Of a stretch of 64,000 nucleotides of DNA, positions 56,791 through 64,000 are shown one piece after another. Under the pieces are notes generated by a model, which worked only from the letters and a program-made list of their open reading frames with translations, did no database searches and was not told the DNA's origin. The position numbers and the translations under genes were made by a program. The DNA comes from Przewalskia tangutica (taxonomy: Eukaryota; Streptophyta; Magnoliopsida; Solanales; Solanaceae): assembly GCA_029844215.1 (NCBI GenBank), contig CM056726.1, positions 76,685,548 to 76,749,547 on the forward strand, written 5' to 3'. Position 1 is the first letter of the stretch. Every line of letters begins with the position of its first letter.

Positions 56791-59700
56791 TGTTACACCC
56801 CGTAAGTCCAGTACACGTATAAGAGAATGCACGTAAGGAAACAAGACTTGGAAATTAGTACGAAAAGAAGAATTGTTTTCTGACGGAAAATGTTCCGAAC
56901 GTCGGAAAGGAAAAATATTCGTTGTTGAGAATTGGATTCTCAAAATGCATTATTTGAAGAGTATGGAACTCTTAACCTTATGGAAATTTATTTTTACGGA
57001 TTTGGTCACGTGGGGCCCACCAGAGGAATTTCACATTTTTGTGGGGCCCACGAGGGTTACGAAATTTTATGGACGAATGAGAGGGAGACACGTGGCACCC
57101 CCTCCATGATGTTGGACGAAATATTGCAAGGGTGTTATGGTCATTTGACCTATGTAGATGATAAGTCTTCTAAGCTTGATTTTGTTGACTAGTCAACTTG
57201 TCCACATAGGCTTAATCCATGTGATTTTCATCTAAGCCACACAATTGTTATAATCTTGGCCCTCCAATGTGTTATATAAGTATACTACTAGTGCAAGACT
57301 AGCTCATTACACTTAGAAAAATTTGAGAACATTGAGCTTAGCCTAGAAGTGCTCTCGGGTTCAAGCCTTTTCCCACACAAAAATTTTGTGATTTTGATCC
57401 ATTAGCCACAAGACTTTAACCCAATGTTCCTAAGGGTGTTGTAAGGTTATCTCAATAGAAAGATTTCGGAAAAATGGCTTTTTCGTATTAGTCGCAAGGC
57501 GGAAACTTGAGGAGTTCTTCAACTTTGAAGTTGGAACTTGAAGATGGGTTCTTCATAGGCCTAAGGAGTGCTTGGAGCGGATTGGAACCTAAGGAAAGGA
57601 GCTAAGAATTGCTAAGGCGCGACTTTGAATCTTGGAAATTTTAAGGGCTTTGAAAGGTATAAATTTTGTCGTTTTAGCAATTAAGTTTACTTATTGATTG
57701 TAGTTATGGTTATTAGCAAGCATGAGTTATATATTACGAAGTTTGATTATTATATTGGCTATTGGAACCCTAATCCGAAAACTAGCATGTTTAGCCTTAA
57801 GATTTCAATTCAAGTCGATTATTCGTTTAAGTCGTCGCATGTTGTGTAGGAAGGAAATTGTAGTTGTTGAAGTTGTTTATGACTATATAACATGTTAGAC
57901 CCTAGAACTTGGAATTGGAAAAGGATTGGAAAAGACTTTGAATTGTTAGTTGTAGTCGAGAATGGCTTGGAGTTTTAAACTACTTGGTATGAATTGTGAA
58001 TTTTACACGTATTGTAAGGCGTGTAATCCCCTTTGGTTGGTTGTTGTTTGGAGCCTTAAATGTGGCATGTTTGGTTATTGTATTCGCCTTGAAAAAGGTG
58101 GCAAAGTGAGTAGAAACAAAGGAAGTCTTTGCCCGATTTTACGAGAATTAGACCGTATACTTAGTATTATTCTACGTTGAGACTAGAAGTTGATAGTCTT
58201 GTTGTGACCATTATAGGTTGACACTTCTACGCACGCGATTCGGCTTAGCTTGTGAATATTAGCGAAAGGTATGTGAACTATCTCCTCTTCTAGCATGATT
58301 CCTTAAGATTAAGAAAGTATGTTCTACTCCTTAAATGATCCATTCCTTGGTTGTATTTGGATTGCCTAGAATAGAATTTGTTCTATGTACTTCCTTGATT
58401 GTACTTTGATGTTTAAATTGTAAGTTGTAAAATCCATTTTCTTAGTGAAGTTTGGATTCTTAAAAGTGAAAGTATTTTACTTAAAGTACATAGAGTCTTG
58501 AAAAGGAAGTGGTTTCCAAATCTTTTGGGCTAGTGCCTTAGTCCCAAAATCCTAAAGGTCATTATAATGACTTTAGGGGAGTCAAAGGAGTGATTTACTT
58601 AATTGTTTTAAAAGAGGAGAAATGACATGATTTAAGAGAAGTAACTTGTTTTAAAGGAGTGAGTTACTTGAGGTTTAAAAGTAGAAGAAACTTGTTTTCT
58701 ATATATTAAGAGACTTGAAGTGTTTTGAAAGTTAAGAACTTGATTTGTAAGTATGTGATACTTGGTTTAATAGTATAAGTCTCTTGGTTATAAAAGGAAT
58801 GGATATGTCTAAAACCATAAAGGGTTATAACGGCTTTATGGGAAGTTGGTTATAACGGCTTTATGGAAGGTTTAGAAAGTTGTCTATTTTGATTAAAGGG
58901 CATAAGTTGCCTAGATTGTGAAAATTTGAAGTTACTTGATTTCAAGCCTTGAAATGAGTTTTCTAAACGTGTAGTAACTTACTTTGAAAAATAGACATGC
59001 CTTGATACTACGGGTGTTAGTATCTTGGGATTTTACATAAAAAGAAGTCTTTTGAAAAGAATGTACGTACGTAGTACTTTGGCCTGTTTAATTGAGAATA
59101 ATTCTATGTGATGCCTTGATTAGTACTTTGGCTTGATAAATTGAGAATTTGTCTAAGAGTTCCTTGATAAGTACTTTGGCTTGTTAAATGAGAATTATTC
59201 TATTTGTGCCCTGATAAGTACTTTGGCTTGTTAAATGAGAATTTTTCTATTTGTGCCCTGATAAGTACTTTGGCTTGTTAAATGAGAATTATTCTATTTG
59301 TGCCCTGATAAGTACTTTGGCTTGTTAAATGAGAATTATTCTATTTGTGCCCTGATAAGTACTTTGGCCTGTTAAATGAGAATTATTCTATTTGTGCCTT
59401 GATAAGTACTTTGGCCTGATAAATTGAGAATTTGTCTAAGTGTGCCTTGATAAGTACTTTGGCTTGATTAATTGAGAATTGTTCTATGTGTGCCTTGATA
59501 AGTACTTTGGCTTGTTTAGTTGAGAATTGCCTATGTGTGCTGGAAATAGCGGTTGTGCTATTGGTATATCGTCGTTTCGGTCATTCCGGGTTTGTGGCAT
59601 TTGCGATTCCGTGGAATGGCTACCCACGATCGCGGAATACCTCACGCGTCCGTAAGGACTTACGCGGTGAAATAGTCCCACGCGGGCGGTCCGACCTATG

Positions 59701-60695
59701 CGAGGAATACCTCATGCGAGTCCGTAAGGGCTTATGCGGGTGAAATAGTCCCATGCGAGGAATACCTCACGCGGGTCCACGCGGCCTATGCGGGTGAAAT
59801 AGTCCCAGGAGTAGGATGGCTAAATGATACTGCGGGCGGATGGTCCTGCTTTGATCATGAGCTTCCTATTTTATATTGTAAGGATACTACTGTTTACTCT
59901 CATTGTTAGTAAGGCACAATGTGTTGTAATTTGATTATCATATATGTCCTCGGATTTGATTATGTTACCCTATGGTCATGCTTTTACGATGTGGGATTCC
60001 GGGGCATGAGACCACGAGGCATTTAGGACACAGATGGGACTTGGTGTTCATGTATCCTTATTGGTGTTATTACATCATGGACTGCCGGCAGTGAGGAAGG
60101 ATTCCACGGGCATGATTGATATTATGGGCGTGAGACCCATAGTTATATTTGAGTAGTGACTTTGAGGCTCGCCCACGACTTGATATGACCGCTATGTGTT
60201 ATGTATCGTAGGTTGGCTATCGCATGTCTCCCGCTTTGTTTAGATCATTATGATTTCATTACTGATTTCATCGCTCACATACTTGGTACATTCTTCGCAT
60301 CGACCTCCTTCGGGCCGCGTTAAATGTCGCAGTTTAGGTACGCAGCTTTGGTGATCGGCAGTGTAGGACCGCCGAGTTTTTGGATAGCTCCTCTGCTCGT
60401 GAGTTTATCATTTTGGTATAGTTCCTTCACCCGTGCTTTTACGATTATGGTACGCGGGCCTTGTCCCATCATATTTCAAGAAACTCTTAGAGGTTTGTAT
60501 TCTTATGTGATTGGACTCATGTACGATGTAGTGTCTTTTGTTATGTATATTACATGGCAGCCTTGTCGGCTTCGCCCTTACACGTACGATGGTTTTTTTT
60601 TAAAAAATGAGGTGTTATTTAATTTCAGCAGTTTACTTAGTTGTTAAGGAAGGCGGTGCCGTGTAGGGCACCCACGCCCGGGTTCGGGTGTGACA
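56791..60695 (+). repeat. Solo LTR B2
   Basis: A 3905-bp LTR, TGTTACACCCCGTAAGTCC to GTGTGACA, with flanking duplication TAAAT/TATAT and no interior, so it is the product of LTR-LTR recombination. TATA box TATATAAG 57273-57280; AGGTATGTGA 58267-58276; GTTATAAC/CTTTATGG boxes 58817-58870; 48-bp minisatellite 59073-59540; GAATACCTCACGCGGGTCC repeats 59634-59812. Same family as B1 and G. It lies in the leader of element E between PBS hairpin and gag. Confidence 0.92.
59073..59540 (+). repeat. 48-bp minisatellite, about 10 units (B2)
   Basis: Units begin AGTACTTTGGCTTGTTAAAT and end GTGCCCTGATA. The five central units are almost identical while the outer units are diverged, as expected for growth from the centre. 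B1 has only about three units. Confidence 0.92.
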
Positions 60696-60808
60696 TATAT
60701 GTCTCCGCAACCTCACGATTATAGATGTGGTGCACAACACACCGATAATCAAGACTTACTAGACACGGCTCAGACACTTTCCGAGACTAATCGCTTCGAT
60801 ACCACTTT
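60696..60808 (-). other. PBS and GTGCAC-loop hairpin of E
   Basis: PBS complement GCTTCGATACCA (60793-60804) beside the LTR; hairpin at 60717-60750 with the same arm changes as I. The first five bases are the B2 target duplication. Confidence 0.78.
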
Positions 60809-63800
60809 TGTCACGACCGATCCGGCCCGTGATCGTGCCTTACCTCGCACCCTGGTGATACAACATCGAGAAAATCATGGAAATAATAACTTAAACATGA
60901 AACAAGAGATAAAGTATGAAACAAAGCAACTAAAACGGTCACCTTCCCCGAATATATACATATATATATCAACTCAATAGCTTAAATCCTTTTACAAACC
61001 CCGCCACAACAAAGATTACTGCACCTCTAAGAATGTAACCATAACTATGACGGGACAGGGCCCCGCCATACCCCTGAATGTACAAGTAACTACACTGACA
61101 GGGGACTATACCAAAGATGAGCCTCCGGAGAAACGGAGCTTCCCAAAACGCTGAACTGTGATCCTAAGAGCGAGGATCCACAACCAATGTACCTCTATCT
61201 GCGGCATGAACGCAGCCCAAGGAGGTCGATAACAGTACCAAGTATGTGAAATCAGAAATATCAAATGAAATCATAATAGTCTATATAAAGTAGGAGACAT
61301 GTATGATAACCAAACTACAGTCCACAATATATAAACAGTCATGTCAAGTCAGAGACTCACGCCCTCAAAGTCATTACTCAAATATACAATGGGTCTCACG
61401 CCCACAACATCAATCATGCCCGTGGAATACCTTCCTCACTGCCGGCAGTCTATGATATAGTCACACCAAGAAGTACACATGAACATCAGGTCCCACCTGT
61501 GGCATAACAACCGTACGGGGCAAGTACGAAGGCTAACTACCAGATACCAAGCCGCATCATCAACTGACCGGGGCAAGTACGAAAGCCAACTACCAGATAC
61601 CAAAGTCGTACCAACAAATCTATATAACCAAACCACGAAGTTGACCCAGGGCAAGTACGAAAGCCAACTACCAGATACCAAGCCTGCGCCACGCAGCTGG
61701 CCGGGGCAAGTACGAAGACTAACTACCAGATACCAAGCCGGAATCACGAGACTTCGTCACAAAACTGAACGGGGCAAGTACGAAGGCTAACTACCAGATA
61801 CCAAGACGAAACAGCCACGACTTCGGAGCAAGTACGAGAGCCAACTACCAGATACCAAGCCAAATCAGTAAAACCTCATGGAGAGCTAGTCCATGGAACA
61901 ACAATCCTAATGGAACCATACCCGTGGGCCACCCAACGTGTCAGTAGGTCTAAGGATATAACAAGATAACCGGCCCTCCATCGAGAGACGCGGTGGTATA
62001 GAAATACAATACTAGAACGACAAGGCTATCACACGCAAACGTAGGCAAGTTACACACAACTCAAGGTACTTTCATTTTATGCTAAAGTCCAGGTTCTGAC
62101 CCCAAAGTACTACCTACGTTAAATTCTTTTTAAAAAATCCATTTCTTTTACAAAGGTCACCCGATACACGTAGTATCAAAATAAAGTGACTAACATTTTA
62201 ATTAAACCAAAACAACTTCCAGACTTTCCTTTTTAAACCAAATTAAGACAATACCATGCCTTCTTTTTAGACCAAAACACTTCTCCTTTTAAAGTCAAGT
62301 TACCATTTTAAAACCAATGGTAAAACCATTCCTTTGTTTTCATAAAGTTGTTATAACTAACTTCCCATAAAGCTGTTATAACACTTTATGTTCTAAACCA
62401 AAAACTCTTCAATACCACAAGTCTCATCACTTAGCACATGTACGTCTACCGTACTACATAGTTCACAACAATCATGCTAGAAAAGATAGGAAGAGGTTCA
62501 CATACCTCGCGACGATTATCGACAAGAAGCAAAAAGCTCCAAAGTTCTGTAACCCCGCTAGCCTTTTCCACCCTTCAAGTAGAATACGCTACTCGTAGTA
62601 CTTCCACCTAAAAAGGCCACAAAACGTCTATCAACCTCTCGATCTCTTCGTAGAATATTCTAAATGCATGGTTCCTTATTCTACAGAAAATTCGGCAGCA
62701 CCTCCCCCCCTCCGCAACCACATAAATCTCCTCCTCTACTCAGGCCCGCTACCAGGCCAACAACTCCCAGGGGAGAGGGTTACACGGCTAACCGGACGTG
62801 TACAATTCTACTTCACAATAACACTACACAAGTCTACTGTAAATACAATCCAATGTAAATACAGTTCAATCCTTTATAATCATCCCTCCAATATATCTTA
62901 TACTCAATTCTAATTTACTACAATATGTAATATCCAATTACAATAGGGGGACATATATTATTACCTCGATAAGCCCAAAATTATTCAAGATTATATGTCG
63001 ATCCTGAGCAACGTTTAGCTCCAATTCCTTACGCTCCAACCCGCTCCAAGAGACCCTTAGAAGTTTCTAAACAACTTCTCTTAACACTTCAACCAAGCTT
63101 ATGAAGATTTTCTAGGGTTTCATTTTGCGACTATTTGAATAAAGTAGCATTTTCGGGCTCCTAGTATCAAAACAACTTTGGAATACTACTAGGGATACTA
63201 GGCCAAGGTATTTGGGATTATACAACAATACACAAAGTATTTTCTACACAAGAAGGGGGGAGGGACGAAAACACAAGCTCAATGGAGGGAGTATTTTGCC
63301 TTGGAAGGCTTAAGTGTGGAATGAATTTAGTCTTCAACTTAAGGGGGTATATATAGAGGATTCAAGGGTCAAGATCTAAGCAAGGTGTGTGGTCAAGATT
63401 GGGCCATGTGTGTGTGGGTGCCACCACACCACATGGCCAACGATTTGAGCTACTGTGTCGAGGCCGTTCGGCGATGACAAGTGGCTAGCCACTTGTCCCT
63501 CCAATTCGGCCAAGGGTGCCACATGGGGGTGACACGTGTCGCCCCCTGATTCGTACAAAATATTTCGTCTTCCGAAAAAATCCAAAATACCGAAAATCTC
63601 AAAAACAAAGTGGGCCCCACAAAACCGTAAATTTCTCTCGTGGGCCCCACGTGACCATTTCCGAAAATAAAATCCCATAATTCTAATATAAACCAAGAAG
63701 CCCAAATACCAAATCTGGGAATCCAATTCCCATTAACGAACCTTTTTCTTCACAAAAACCGGAAACTTTTCCGTCGAAAAATCACATCTTCCTTTCTTTC

Positions 63801-63867
63801 CAAAATTTCTGTTGTATTCTCGTACGTACATTCTCACATACATACCCTGGAACTACGGGGTATAACA
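60809..63867 (-). repeat. 5' LTR of element E (minus strand)
   Basis: A 3059-bp LTR. In minus sense it runs TGTTATACCCCGTAG (63867) to GGTCGTGACA (60809). TATA-like box 63348-63355; reverse AGGTATGTGA 62498-62507; hairpin ATGACGGG (61047-61054) / CCCGCCAT (61062-61069), the changed base still pairing as G-U in sense. Six units with GGGGCAAGTACGAAGGC lie at about 61517-61860. Relative to the partner LTR it has a 314-bp deletion at 62428/62429. Confidence 0.92.
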
Positions 63868-64000
63868 CTAGGATGAGGTTCTCTTAAATATCAAGCTTGT
63901 GGTCCCATTGACCAAGTCAATTATTTCAAGCTCTACTACTTGCAAGACTTGTCTTCCTAACAAGGGTCAAATGACCCTTGTGCCCTTGTGATTTCGTCCA
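63868..64000 (-). repeat. LTR-B-like flank into which E inserted
   Basis: Resembles the minus-strand B1 sequence near 16450-16550 (CAAGCT, GCAAGACTT.TCTTCC, CAAGGGTCAAATGACC), so E sits inside an older B-type LTR that continues beyond the window. The target duplication cannot be tested because E's other end is lost at the D junction. Confidence 0.6.

Noticed and set aside
59073..59540. CRISPR array
   Set aside because: The repeats are head-to-tail with no unique spacers, in plant LTR sequence: a minisatellite.

Overview
The window looks like heterochromatic nuclear DNA of a flowering plant. It consists of nested and rearranged long-terminal-repeat (LTR) retrotransposons. Every recognisable coding trace belongs to one related group of Ty3/gypsy chromoviruses, most like the Tekay/Del lineage: Gag with a CCHC knuckle, then protease, RT, RNase H, integrase and a terminal chromodomain. 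All copies prime from tRNA-iMet (TGGTATCAGAGC-type site), start TGT and end TGACA. I found no cellular gene, rRNA, tRNA or CRISPR array. The species cannot be fixed from the sequence.

Layout. 1-14317: plus-strand tandem array A, LTR-internal-LTR-internal-LTR, cut by the window start. 14318-16859: minus-strand LTR fragment B1. 16860-19260: 3' part of a plus-strand LTR (G) and its PBS leader. 19261-23082: F, a 5' LTR plus gag. 23083-25974: minus LTR fragment H. 25975-27784 and 36911-38943: J, a 3' internal end and 3' LTR. J is split by I (27785-36910, minus strand, complete, TSD TATAT). 38944-42090: D, a minus-strand gag start and 5' LTR. 42107-63867: E, minus strand, with two LTRs and a gag-only interior. 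E is split by the complete element C (45752-55307, plus, TSD CTTAT) and by solo LTR B2 (56791-60695, TSD TAAAT/TATAT). 63868-64000: a minus LTR-B-like flank.

How they relate. C is the only copy showing the whole gag-pol-chromodomain order. E and I carry gag but no pol, and A carries a core-less gag plus an integrase scrap, so these look like non-autonomous (TR-GAG-like) derivatives. Autonomous and non-autonomous copies keep the same cis signals: PBS, a hairpin with a GTGCAC loop just after the PBS, U5 hairpins, a hairpin abutting the polypurine tract, and the terminal bases. That suggests the pol-less copies are copied in trans by a C-like partner.

Caution. Differences between sister copies cluster at CAG/CTG/CCGG motifs as short scrambles and 1-2 base losses. 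Many apparent frameshifts may therefore be sequencing error at methylated CHG sites rather than biological decay.
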